64,000 bases of DNA, taken from assembly GCF_023349185.1 (NCBI RefSeq), contig NZ_JAKIKY010000001.1, forward strand, positions 124,001-188,000, read 5' to 3'. The number at the start of each line of letters is the position of its first letter. Within the stretch, counting starts at the first letter, position 1. Both the position numbers and the translations under genes were made by a program. The notes under the pieces are model-generated. The model saw only the letters and a list, made by a program, of their open reading frames with translations. It searched no databases and was not told the DNA's origin. The DNA comes from Shewanella aquimarina. Its GTDB lineage: Bacteria; Pseudomonadota; Gammaproteobacteria; Enterobacterales; Shewanellaceae. Positions 27,071 through 35,467 of the stretch are shown here, one piece after another.

Positions 27071-28209
27071 CGCTCCGCCTCCCCTTTGTGTAGCTCATCC
27101 AGGGTCTGGGTGAGCAGATCAAGCTGCGCCTCACTCAGCGGATCGCCAGAGACCTGTGTGAAAAAATCTTTAAACATCTCGAGCTCGCCCTTCTTTATGT
27201 GATCCGAGGCGATAGCCAGCTGCTCGTTATTGGCCATAAGGCCGGTGCGCTCCAGATGCAGCACGTTGGGATAGACGCTCCTGAGCTTGCCCATGGCATC
27301 TAAGATGGCGTGTTTATCCAGCAGACGCACCATCAGATAATCCTCTCGGCCGGGATCTTTCGCCCCCTGCTTTAGTAAGTCATCGAGCGCCCCCTCTATG
27401 ATGCGCACGTCTCGCAGAGGGCTGAGTGGCAGTAGCGTCATGCTCGCCGGGCTGCCCGAATTCAACTCCACAAGGGTCACCGACTTGTGCTGATGCTGCT
27501 CACTAAAGGAGTATTTGAGGATGGAGCCCGAATAGCGCACCTGCTCCGCCCCCTTGTATTGGGGACCATGAAGATGGCCGAGCGCCGTGTACGCGAAGGG
27601 CTGGAAATGTTTGGGCGAGATCTTGTCCGCCCCGCCGATACTCAGTGGCCGCTCCGAATCCGACTCGCTGCCGCCATCGAGGAAGCAGTGACCTATCACC
27701 ACCTTAGGCAATCCCTGACTATCGTGCTCGTGCACCTGCTTAAGCAGCTCGACCATCGCCGCCTCATGGCTGCCGGCCTCGCAATCGAGTATCTGCCTGA
27801 CGGTGGCAGGCTCGGCATAGGGCAGCGGATAGAAGATGGCGTCGCCGCCCTCGCCGCTCAACCTTATGGGGCATACCTGGGCGCCTAGCGGGCCTATGAT
27901 ATGCAGGCCACTGGCCTGCATCTGACGCGCGGCAAATCCGAGGCGCTCATGGCCATCATGGTTACCGGCGATCATGATGACGTCGATCCCAAGGGCGATA
28001 AATTCGTTGAGCACCTCATCGAGCAGGGCCACCGCGTTGGCCGGCGGCACGGATCTATCATAGATATCACCGGCGACAATCAGGGCGTCGACCTCATGGG
28101 TCTTAGCCAGGGAGACTATCTGATCGAGCACATGGCGCTGGTCGTCGAGCAGGCTCTGATTATGCAGCTGACGGCCGATATGCCAGTCTGAGGTATGGAT
28201 AAATTTCAT
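27067..28209 (-). CDS. sbcD: Exonuclease SbcD, nuclease subunit of SbcCD
   Basis: 380 residues from the ATG at 28209 (MKFIHTSDWHIGR), which has GAGAAAAG before it; the frame reaches further upstream without a usable site. A Mre11-type metallophosphoesterase with DWHIG, GDIYDRS, GNHDG and GHLHGPQ motifs that bind two Mn ions. It is the first gene of the sbcDC operon and supplies the nuclease activity of the complex. Confidence 0.96.
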   Translation of the reverse strand: MKFIHTSDWHIGRQLHNQSLLDDQRHVLDQIVSLAKTHEVDALIVAGDIYDRSVPPANAVALLDEVLNEFIALGIDVIMIAGNHDGHERLGFAARQMQASGLHIIGPLGAQVCPIRLSGEGGDAIFYPLPYAEPATVRQILDCEAGSHEAAMVELLKQVHEHDSQGLPKVVIGHCFLDGGSESDSERPLSIGGADKISPKHFQPFAYTALGHLHGPQYKGAEQVRYSGSILKYSFSEQHQHKSVTLVELNSGSPASMTLLPLSPLRDVRIIEGALDDLLKQGAKDPGREDYLMVRLLDKHAILDAMGKLRSVYPNVLHLERTGLMANNEQLAIASDHIKKGELEMFKDFFTQVSGDPLSEAQLDLLTQTLDELHKGEAER

Positions 28210-28484
28210 CTTTTCTCGTTTAAAAATGAGGAGGATAGGAGCGAAGCCATTGCTGGCTATAGTAAGAAATGTCACCCCATTAGGCAATGCAGGCCTGTAT
28301 CTGTATCACTTTTCTACCGCGTTATTGCTCGTTGTTCTAGTACATACACAACAATCGCTCTTCCTTGTACAAAATCGATGCAGAATGCAGCAGAAATGAA
28401 CGCGCAAGCTCAACAGGCCGTAGGACTCTGTTTACCGCAGATAGAAAAGATAAATAGATAAAGAGATAAAGAGATAAGAAGACA
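28210..28484. other. Intergenic region upstream of sbcD
   Basis: Between sbcD and the yghU terminator. No gene is convincing; a short plus-strand frame here has no coding character. At 28445-28480 there is a simple repeat of GATAAA/GATAGA units. It should contain the sbcDC promoter, which I could not place. No LexA box (CTGT-N8-ACAG) is visible. Confidence 0.5.
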
Positions 28485-28517
28485 AAAAAGACCCACCTTA
28501 AGCGGTGGGCCTTTTCG
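28485..28517 (-). terminator. Terminator after yghU
   Basis: Stem GCCCACC / GGTGGGT read on the minus strand with flanking A and T runs, about 30 bases after the yghU stop. Confidence 0.8.
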
Positions 28518-28549
28518 GTATTGCTAGCTCATATTATCAAGCGTGTGCG

Positions 28550-29410
28550 TTACTTCTCGGGCGTCATGGCCAGCACGGCGTCGATATCGGCGCCGCTGTG
28601 GCGCTCGGCCAACAGCTCCCAAGGCTCTCCCCAGGTGCGATTGACGATGCGGCCACGGCGCACCGCCTCCCGTGAGGCGATCTGCTCTGCCCAGCGCTTA
28701 AGATGCACATAGCTATCGACATCGAGGAACTCGCCAGCATCATAGGCCTGACCCAGCACCAAGTTGCCATACCAGGGCCAGATAGCCATGTCGGCGATGC
28801 TGTACTCATCCCCGGCGATATAGGTGTGCTCGGCCAATTGCTTGTCCAGCAGGTCCAGTTGGCGCTTCACCTCCATGGAGAAACGATTGATGGGGTATTC
28901 AAATTTTTCCGGTGCATAGGCATAGAAGTGACCGAAGCCGCCCCCCAGGTAAGGCGCGGAACCCTGTAGCCAGAAGAGCCAGTTGAGCACCTGAGTACGC
29001 TGTGGGCCGCTCTCTGGTAGGAAGTGGCCAAATTTCTCCGCCAGATAGAGCAAGATGGCGCCCGACTCGAACACGTTAACCTCGGTCTCGCCCGAGGTGT
29101 CCAGCAAGGCGGGGATCTTGGAGTTGGGGTTGACCGCCACGAAGCCGCTGGAGAACTGGTCGCCCTCACCTATCTGAATAAGATAAGCGTCATATTCGGC
29201 ATCGGCGCCGAGGGCGAGTAACTCTTCGAGCATGATGGTGACCTTCTGGCCATTTGGGGTCGCCATGGAGTAGAGCTGCAAGCCATGCTCGCCTCGGGGC
29301 AGCTCGGCCTCATGACGGGCGCCCGCGGTGGGTCGATTGATACTGGCCCAGGTACCGCCATTTTCGCTGTCCATGGTCCACACTTTCGGGGGAGTATAGG
29401 TTTCTGACAT
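28550..29410 (-). CDS. yghU: Glutathione-dependent disulfide-bond oxidoreductase YghU (GST family)
   Basis: 286 residues, the length of E. coli YghU. Seen: the conserved N-terminal extension (PPKVWTMDSENGG...NRPTAGARHE), the thioredoxin-like half with TPNGQKVTIMLEELLALG and NPNSKIPAL (the cis-Pro loop that binds glutathione), and an all-helical half with WLFWLQGSAPYLGGGFGHFY and DEYSIADMAIWPW. The nu-class GST reduces small disulfides using two glutathiones in the cytosol. Monocistronic. Confidence 0.94.
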   Translation of the reverse strand: MSETYTPPKVWTMDSENGGTWASINRPTAGARHEAELPRGEHGLQLYSMATPNGQKVTIMLEELLALGADAEYDAYLIQIGEGDQFSSGFVAVNPNSKIPALLDTSGETEVNVFESGAILLYLAEKFGHFLPESGPQRTQVLNWLFWLQGSAPYLGGGFGHFYAYAPEKFEYPINRFSMEVKRQLDLLDKQLAEHTYIAGDEYSIADMAIWPWYGNLVLGQAYDAGEFLDVDSYVHLKRWAEQIASREAVRRGRIVNRTWGEPWELLAERHSGADIDAVLAMTPEK

Positions 29411-29645
29411 ACTGCTTCCTTTATCTTATTCGTTTGCGCCCCTCACTCATTCAGGCCTTGCCTGTGGGAGCCTGATTGCTACCCAATCTATCTCGGGGCG
29501 ATTGAGTTCAATTTAAACCCTTGTGAGGTCAATTGGATAGAACCTTTGGCTATAGCGCCAAGAAAAAAGGCATGAAAGAAAACTGGCACTTAACCGCTGC
29601 AACCATCGCAAGGCAAGCGTAACGATATTATCGCCGAGGCATTAG

Positions 29646-29969
29646 TCAGGCGGGGTCTGTATCAGACTCGCCATTCTGCTTTGTCTGATACCTATCCAGG
29701 GTACCGCTGCGGGCCAGCCCTCTATGCACGTTGCGGCACAGCTTGGCAAAACGACTCACCTCACCCAATAAGGGCTTTTCTCCCTGCTCGAGGGCACTTT
29801 CCCAATAGCAGATCTCGCTGTCGACCAGCTCGAGTAACTTCTTAGGACAGCCGATACAAGACCCCTTGGGCCCACAGACGAAGGTCTCTGGCTCATTTAG
29901 TGGCATGGTCTGTTTGACCTGATCGATCAGCTGCAGCATGGCGGTGGCGCTATCTGGCTTACGCGTCAT
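29646..29969 (-). CDS. Small conserved-looking protein with CGPKGSCIGCPKK motif
   Basis: 107 residues from the ATG at 29969 (a TTG nine codons upstream is an alternative with no ribosome site). The centre reads TFVCGPKGSCIGCPKKLLELVD: three closely spaced cysteines in C-x5-C-x2-C, with a fourth later in FAKLCRNVHRGL. This could bind a metal or an iron-sulfur cluster. I do not recognise a named family. No signal peptide, so probably cytosolic. A 235-base gap (29411-29645) separates it from yghU. Confidence 0.65.
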   Translation of the reverse strand: MTRKPDSATAMLQLIDQVKQTMPLNEPETFVCGPKGSCIGCPKKLLELVDSEICYWESALEQGEKPLLGEVSRFAKLCRNVHRGLARSGTLDRYQTKQNGESDTDPA

Positions 29970-30069
29970 GGGCTTCGATATCTCCCATCGAACCAAAGTA
30001 AAAGTGAGGCCGCTATATTACCTTTCCCTGAGATAACAAAGTGGGGTCTAGATCAAAGTAGGGCCTAGA

Positions 30070-31176
30070 TCAAAACCGCTCGTGATAAACCTGCTCACCC
30101 ACCTGATTAAAATAAAAGGCCTCGAGTCGTTTTCCCTTGCCATCAAATAGCTCACGTTTAACCAGGTGGCCCGACTCATCCAGGGTGTCCACTCGAGTAT
30201 CCACCATGATGCCCTGTCGATAATGCTTGGCATTCATCAGCCGGCCATTACAGTGATACCACTCAAACCGCCCCTGTTCGCTACCCATCTGGTAGTGGGC
30301 GAGTTTTTCCAGCGCGCCGGTGGACTGACAGTAACTTCGCTGCTCACCATGGCGCACTATGAGCGGGTCGAAGCCGTATTGCTGCTCAGACTGCAGGCGA
30401 CCGTTTGACCAATAGGTCTGCTGCGCGGCCAGGTTCGCCGCCCTGTCATAGGTATAGCGGGTCTTTACCTTGCCGCTGGCATAGAAAGTAACTTCGCTCA
30501 GGCGCTTAAGATCCTTTTTACGAAACAGGGCGTCGCTGGCCAGGCTGCCGTCGGGGAAATAGCGACGCAGGCGCTCTCGCTGTTCGCCATCTTGATAGAA
30601 GAGGTGTGTCCAGGGACGCCCCTGCTCATAGGTGATGGACTCGACTGTCTTTTCGCCTTCCAGGCGCTGGTAACGCTCAATAATGCCTTGCTCATTAAAC
30701 AGGGCTACCGCCTGAGTCTCACCGCCTCGATAGATAGCCTGACGTTTAGGCCGCTGGCTTTGTGCATGATAATCCAGCTGCTCCCCCTCTCTTACCCCCT
30801 GGTGATACCAGGCATGGGACAAGATACGACTGCCATTTGCCGAGAAGCTAAAGCCGTGGCGTTTACCCTGATGGTACTGGGTGGCGCTGAAGAAGCCCTC
30901 CGGCTGGCCTGTGGTCTTGATGCCACTGAAGGGCTCGCCGCGATAGCCCTCCAGACAGTCCGTCTCGACCCAGATCCCATAGACCTCTTGTCTGCTACAG
31001 TCGATGGGCGACAGCGCCTGCTCTTCTACGGGCAGCTGTGGCGCCTCGCTGCAACCGGGTATCAGGAGAATACCAAGCAAGAGCGTCGCGGCCCGGCCTA
31101 GCAAACGCGCAGCGGCTCGACTGAGCAAGAAACCGGGACACATCTTATCTAACCACCCGCATTTTCGACACGCCAC
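30070..31176 (-). CDS. Lipoprotein with YwqK/MORN-like repeats
   Basis: 368 residues, GTG start immediately after the previous stop (TAG-GTG) with GGAG nine bases before. A hydrophobic stretch ends in the lipobox LLIPGC (Cys about 42), so it should be lipid-anchored. The rest carries degenerate 22-24 residue repeats of the form G-x2-x-Y-x2-G-x-L-x6-Y-x2-G (for example HGFSFSANGSRILSHAWYHQ). It is the last of four genes 30070-37834. Such repeats are catalogued as YwqK-family antitoxin or MORN repeats, but export makes a toxin-antitoxin role unlikely. Function unknown. Confidence 0.8.
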   Translation of the reverse strand: MACRKCGWLDKMCPGFLLSRAAARLLGRAATLLLGILLIPGCSEAPQLPVEEQALSPIDCSRQEVYGIWVETDCLEGYRGEPFSGIKTTGQPEGFFSATQYHQGKRHGFSFSANGSRILSHAWYHQGVREGEQLDYHAQSQRPKRQAIYRGGETQAVALFNEQGIIERYQRLEGEKTVESITYEQGRPWTHLFYQDGEQRERLRRYFPDGSLASDALFRKKDLKRLSEVTFYASGKVKTRYTYDRAANLAAQQTYWSNGRLQSEQQYGFDPLIVRHGEQRSYCQSTGALEKLAHYQMGSEQGRFEWYHCNGRLMNAKHYRQGIMVDTRVDTLDESGHLVKRELFDGKGKRLEAFYFNQVGEQVYHERF

Positions 31177-33495
31177 CTAGTGATGCTCCGTCTTGATCAG
31201 CTTGCCAAATTGGTCATAGAAGGCCCAATCACCGGCCTCGCGGTCTGCAATGTAACTTCCTTCGCTGCGCAGCTCACCGTTAGGCCAGAAGGCGCGCCAC
31301 AACCCTTCTTTGCGTGAGTGCAGAAATGCCCCCTGCTCGGCCTGCTTGCCGTTAGCATGGAAATAGCTGGCCTCGCCTTCTCGCTGACCGTCGAGCCAGA
31401 GCTCCTTGGCCTTAGGCTTGCCGGTTTGAAAATAGCTCAACTGCTCGCCGCTGAGCCTATCCTTTCGATAGTGGGCGCGCTCCTGCAGCTGACCATTGGG
31501 ATAATACTTGGCATAGTCCCCGTGGCGCTTACCGCTCTGATACTCGGCGCTTTCCGCCAACACGCCATCCTCAAACCAGCTTTGCCACAGGCCCTCCTGG
31601 CTGCCCTTGAGCATCTTGCCCTCGCGCTTGAGTTGACCATTGCTCGGGTAATACTCGCTGAAGTGGCCACTGAGCTCACCCGCCTGATACTGCTCGCTGC
31701 GATAACGCACCTGCTTGAAGCTGTAATAAGCCCGCTCGCCCTCGAGTTTGTCCTCATGATAGTGGCTAATACGATAGATGTTACCCTCGGGAATCGACCC
31801 GAAGCTGGGGTCTTTATCCTGGTAACGATACTCGATCCACTTACCCTCTTTACGATCTGCCTGGTAACCGCCTGTCACCCGGCGGCGGCCATTATCAAAC
31901 TCGCGGTAAGGCCCGTTTAGCTTGCCCGCCTCGAAGGTCATCTCCCGACTGACCAATCCCTGGCGATATTGCCGCCAGGTTCCCTGTTTCTCGCCATTCT
32001 TGTACTCGCCCGCTTCGTTAAGATCGCCATTTGCGTACCAGCGGGAAAACTCACCGTCGAGCGGATAGCGGCTGCGCCCGGCCGGCTTATCCATGCCGTA
32101 ATGCAGCAGCTCTCTGGGTTTGCCCGTTTCATAGAAGGCCTCATACTTGCCCACCCATTGACCCTCGATGCGTGTACCGCGCTCTTTAAGAGTGCCATCA
32201 TCGAAGTAGCGCTCGGCCCTGCCGGTCTGGCGATTGTCCTGGTATTGATCCAGGCTGCGCAGATTGCCATTGTCGTAATAGGCCAAGAAATCCCCATGAC
32301 GTGCCCCCTGGCGCCACTGCTCTTGGCGTTGCAGCCTGCCATTACGGTAGCGCTCGAAGTTGCCATCTTTCAGACCGAGATCATAATCTTCTGTCTTGAC
32401 TAGGTTACCGGCCGTGTCGAAGACTTGCTGCATTCCGTGTAAGGGGTACTGACCGTTATCGGCCAGAGTCTCCTCATGGTAACGAATCACCTTCTTGGGC
32501 TTGCCGTCGTCAAAATAGGTCTTCTGCACGCCAGCCTGCAGCCCGGCTTTATAATTAAGCTCGCTCACCAGGATGCCGGCGCGATTGAAATAGCGCTGTA
32601 TACCGTCATGTTCGCCATCGAGGTAGTTTTCCTCCTCGAGCTTAACGCCCGTATCGCCGTAATGCACCAAGGTGCTCTGGCGCAGCCCCTCACTGTACAG
32701 CCCCTTTAGCGACAACTGACCATTGGGATAGTAGGTCAGGCTCTCACCATGGAGACGACCGGCGGCGTAATACTCGTCGCGCTCGGGCGTACCATCATCA
32801 TAAAAAGTCTGCCAGCGCCCCTGACGCTCGCCGTTGGCATCCAGGGAGCCTTGCTCTATCACCAGCCCCTCGCTGTTTTGTGCAAGATAGGGGCCGGACA
32901 ACTGGTTGTTGGCATACTGCTGTCGCTGAGCCAGCACACCATTGCCATGATAGGTCTCCCAGATCCCGTGGCGCAGATTATCGACATAGGTTTCTTTGGC
33001 CTGTAGCTTGCCGCTGGCAAAATAGCGCAGCACCTCAGTCTTCACCCCGGCCTCATAGACGATCTTCTGGTAGAGGTTCCCTATGTCATCGTATTGCACC
33101 CACTCACCGCTTGGCACGCCCTTGAGATAGAACTGCTCCTCACTCAGCTCGCCACTCGAGCCAAACAACTGCCAGCGTCCCGATTGCAGGCCGCTCACAT
33201 ACTCGCCATTCAGCAGCTTTTGATTGTTTGGCAAGAAGACCTGCCAGCGCCCATTGGGCACTCCTTGAGCAAACTCCCCCAGGGTATAGCCCTGATTGTC
33301 GCGCACCAGGGTCACCTGACCATTGAGCGCCATGCCAGTAGCCAAGTTGTAGTATGTGGCTATGCCCTCCTGCTGGCGGATCTCCACCATCAGGCTGGAA
33401 AGATTCTGACTCGCCGCCACTGGGCAGGCGATAAAGCTAGCGACGCCTAGGCCAACGCCAGCCAGCAGGGCCGAATAAGCTCGATTAAACTGCAT
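31177..33495 (-). CDS. Exported protein made of about 28 YwqK/MORN-like repeats
   Basis: 772 residues. A signal peptide (MQFNRAYSALLAGVGLGVAS, cut near AASQ) is followed by about 28 near-continuous repeats of 22-24 residues, typified by HGDYAKYYPNGQLQERAHYR and EGLWQSWFEDGVLAESAEYQ; only three or four carry insertions. No other domain is seen. Repeats of this kind form a beta-hairpin ribbon. It starts 91 bases after the 625-aa repeat protein and abuts the lipoprotein gene. The periplasm or cell surface is the likely location; a structural or binding scaffold is inferred from the repeats only. Confidence 0.82.
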   Translation of the reverse strand: MQFNRAYSALLAGVGLGVASFIACPVAASQNLSSLMVEIRQQEGIATYYNLATGMALNGQVTLVRDNQGYTLGEFAQGVPNGRWQVFLPNNQKLLNGEYVSGLQSGRWQLFGSSGELSEEQFYLKGVPSGEWVQYDDIGNLYQKIVYEAGVKTEVLRYFASGKLQAKETYVDNLRHGIWETYHGNGVLAQRQQYANNQLSGPYLAQNSEGLVIEQGSLDANGERQGRWQTFYDDGTPERDEYYAAGRLHGESLTYYPNGQLSLKGLYSEGLRQSTLVHYGDTGVKLEEENYLDGEHDGIQRYFNRAGILVSELNYKAGLQAGVQKTYFDDGKPKKVIRYHEETLADNGQYPLHGMQQVFDTAGNLVKTEDYDLGLKDGNFERYRNGRLQRQEQWRQGARHGDFLAYYDNGNLRSLDQYQDNRQTGRAERYFDDGTLKERGTRIEGQWVGKYEAFYETGKPRELLHYGMDKPAGRSRYPLDGEFSRWYANGDLNEAGEYKNGEKQGTWRQYRQGLVSREMTFEAGKLNGPYREFDNGRRRVTGGYQADRKEGKWIEYRYQDKDPSFGSIPEGNIYRISHYHEDKLEGERAYYSFKQVRYRSEQYQAGELSGHFSEYYPSNGQLKREGKMLKGSQEGLWQSWFEDGVLAESAEYQSGKRHGDYAKYYPNGQLQERAHYRKDRLSGEQLSYFQTGKPKAKELWLDGQREGEASYFHANGKQAEQGAFLHSRKEGLWRAFWPNGELRSEGSYIADREAGDWAFYDQFGKLIKTEHH

Positions 33496-33586
33496 GTAAG
33501 CTTCCTTTTACCTAACAATATGTTCCTAAAATACTTTTCTATAAAATCTTGCTTGAACTTGGCCCTCAGCCTTAGTCAAGCCGAGC

Positions 33587-35464
33587 CTATCGCGCGAAGA
33601 TCTGATCCCGCAATGGGCGATTGGGCCAGCTTTGTGCGTCGCCAAACGGCTCGCCATGGCGATATTCGCTGCGCCTATGTAGCGCTCCATCCTCATAAAA
33701 CTCATACTGAGCACCATGCTGACGTCCCTGCTCGTCAAAGTTAGCGATCGCCATCTGATAGCCCTGGATGCTGCGTCGCTGCCAGACACCTACCTTAATG
33801 CCTTCCCGAAAGCGCCCCTGCCAATACTCTCTGTGTGAGACGACTCGCGGTGAATAATCGCCCTCAGCGAGCGGCAATATCCACTCGCCGTCGCGCCGAC
33901 CATCGCGATACTGTCCCTGAGCGTAGATCTCGCCATCGGCGTAGTAGCGCTCAAATCTCCCGGTTAGCTCGCCATCGCGATAATGGATGCGCTCCAGCAC
34001 CTGCCCCTTCTCTCCAAGGGAGAGATATTCGCCATCGAGCCGACCTTCGAGGTTATAGTGACACTGAGTGCGCATCTCGCGACTCTGTCTCTGCCAGTCG
34101 CCCACCGGCTTATCTTCGACATATTGCCCCTTGTAGATAAGAGTACCATCGCCGCTAAGCTTCTCGGCCAGACCGTGGCGCAGCCCGTCTCGGTAATGGA
34201 TCTTCTCTATCCAGGCGAGCTGATTTTGCTGTTCTGGCTTATTCTGCCGACCTAGATTAGGTTGACGTTCTAGCTTAGTTTGACGACCTAGTTTAGTGGC
34301 GATCTTGAGTCCGGTAAGCTTACCCGCCAGGGTTTCTTCCCGGCTTATCACCTGCCCATCAAGATATTGGGTCTCCAGACGCCACTGCCTCAGCTTGTGC
34401 TTTTCTATCTGCTTAACCAGGGCGTCTTGGCGATAAAAGCGTCTCACCTCTTGCTTGTCGCCATTTGCACCATAGTGAAATTGCCCCTCTCGATATCGCT
34501 CGCCGCTGCCTCGATACTCGACGAAATTTAGGGTGCGGCCGCGATCGTCCAGAAGCTCTCGTTTCGCCAGCTGCCCCTCTTCGAAATAGTTCAGCTGCTC
34601 GCCCACCTTGACGCCATTTTGCCATTGATGATGCTGTTTTATCTGACCATTTGGAAAATAGGCAAAGTAATCGCCCTCTTCCTTACCGTCTCGATAGGCC
34701 TGGGTAACTTCTACCTTGCCCTCACGCCAGAAGATTTCGGTGCCATGCTTAAGCCCGTCTCGTTTCTGGCTCTCCATGGTGAGCTGGCCCTGCCGGTTAT
34801 AAAACTTATCGCTGCACTGCCCCGTATGACACAGCACCCGCACCGTCTCCCCGCCCGGGGTATAGACCGTCTCTTGCTGCACAGGCTCTCCCAGATGATA
34901 GACCGCCTCACGCTTGAGCTGCCCCTCGGGGTAATACTCCTTCTGCGGCCCGTCTCTTTCGCCCTTGTCGAACTGACAGTCACAACTGAGTTGGCCGTCT
35001 TCATAGAAGATCTTAACCGCGCCCTGTCGCCGCCCCTGCGGATTAAATGTCCCCTGCTCGACTAAGGTGCCATCGACGCCATAGAAGCGATACGGTCCTA
35101 CAGGATGAGTCTTGTCATCCCCCTGGCGATCGCTGTTGAGGGCGCCGCTAAACTGCCGAATACCAGAGTGCGTGCCTGAATCATTACCAAGATAATAGGG
35201 CTCGAAGGAAAACTTTTGCTCGGCACCGGGTCGCGACTTGGATTGCGGCTTGCGCAGCGGCTTGGGCGGCCCCTTGAGGTAAAACTTGGCCTTATTCTTC
35301 TCCTGGGTGGGCTGCCAGTCCTTATCGAGCCAAATCGTCGCCTGGGCAGTGGCCATGCAGACACACCAGAGCGGCAGACTGTACGGCAAACAGCGCAGAA
35401 GCGTGTAAAAAATACTGGAAGAAATACTGAAAAGAACACTGAAAAGAAGACGCAATCTACTCAT
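33587..35464 (-). CDS. Exported repeat protein (YwqK/MORN-like), 625 aa
   Basis: An N-terminal hydrophobic segment (about 5-42, with SVLFSISSSIFYTLL and ending CMATAQA) probably acts as a signal peptide, followed by a Lys/Pro-rich linker (KGPPKPLRKPQSKSRPG). From about residue 115 come some 15 YwqK/MORN-like repeats (for example EGDYFAYFPNGQIKQHHQWQ), broken by an unusual short repeat KLGRQTKLERQPNLGRQ near 400. The start codon lies three bases after the upstream stop, with the ribosome site (AGGAG) overlapping that stop, so it is coupled to the 788-aa gene. Confidence 0.8.
   Translation of the reverse strand: MSRLRLLFSVLFSISSSIFYTLLRCLPYSLPLWCVCMATAQATIWLDKDWQPTQEKNKAKFYLKGPPKPLRKPQSKSRPGAEQKFSFEPYYLGNDSGTHSGIRQFSGALNSDRQGDDKTHPVGPYRFYGVDGTLVEQGTFNPQGRRQGAVKIFYEDGQLSCDCQFDKGERDGPQKEYYPEGQLKREAVYHLGEPVQQETVYTPGGETVRVLCHTGQCSDKFYNRQGQLTMESQKRDGLKHGTEIFWREGKVEVTQAYRDGKEEGDYFAYFPNGQIKQHHQWQNGVKVGEQLNYFEEGQLAKRELLDDRGRTLNFVEYRGSGERYREGQFHYGANGDKQEVRRFYRQDALVKQIEKHKLRQWRLETQYLDGQVISREETLAGKLTGLKIATKLGRQTKLERQPNLGRQNKPEQQNQLAWIEKIHYRDGLRHGLAEKLSGDGTLIYKGQYVEDKPVGDWQRQSREMRTQCHYNLEGRLDGEYLSLGEKGQVLERIHYRDGELTGRFERYYADGEIYAQGQYRDGRRDGEWILPLAEGDYSPRVVSHREYWQGRFREGIKVGVWQRRSIQGYQMAIANFDEQGRQHGAQYEFYEDGALHRRSEYRHGEPFGDAQSWPNRPLRDQIFAR
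34249..34297. repeat. Three-copy minisatellite inside the 625-aa repeat gene
   Basis: Imperfect 15-18 base units resembling GACCTAGTTTAGTTT occur three times in a row and encode the LGRQ/LERQ stretch. The block is in frame and looks like local slippage expansion within the gene. Confidence 0.5.
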
Positions 35465-35467
35465 CTC

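Noticed and set aside
28195..28461. Small plus-strand gene upstream of sbcD
   Set aside because: No ribosome site, no recognisable family, and it overlaps the sbcD start and promoter region.
31318..31920. A plus-strand frame of 200 codons opposite the 772-aa repeat gene
   Set aside because: Leu/Ala/Ile-rich artefact arising from the reverse of the repeats; no start signal and periodic like the gene opposite.
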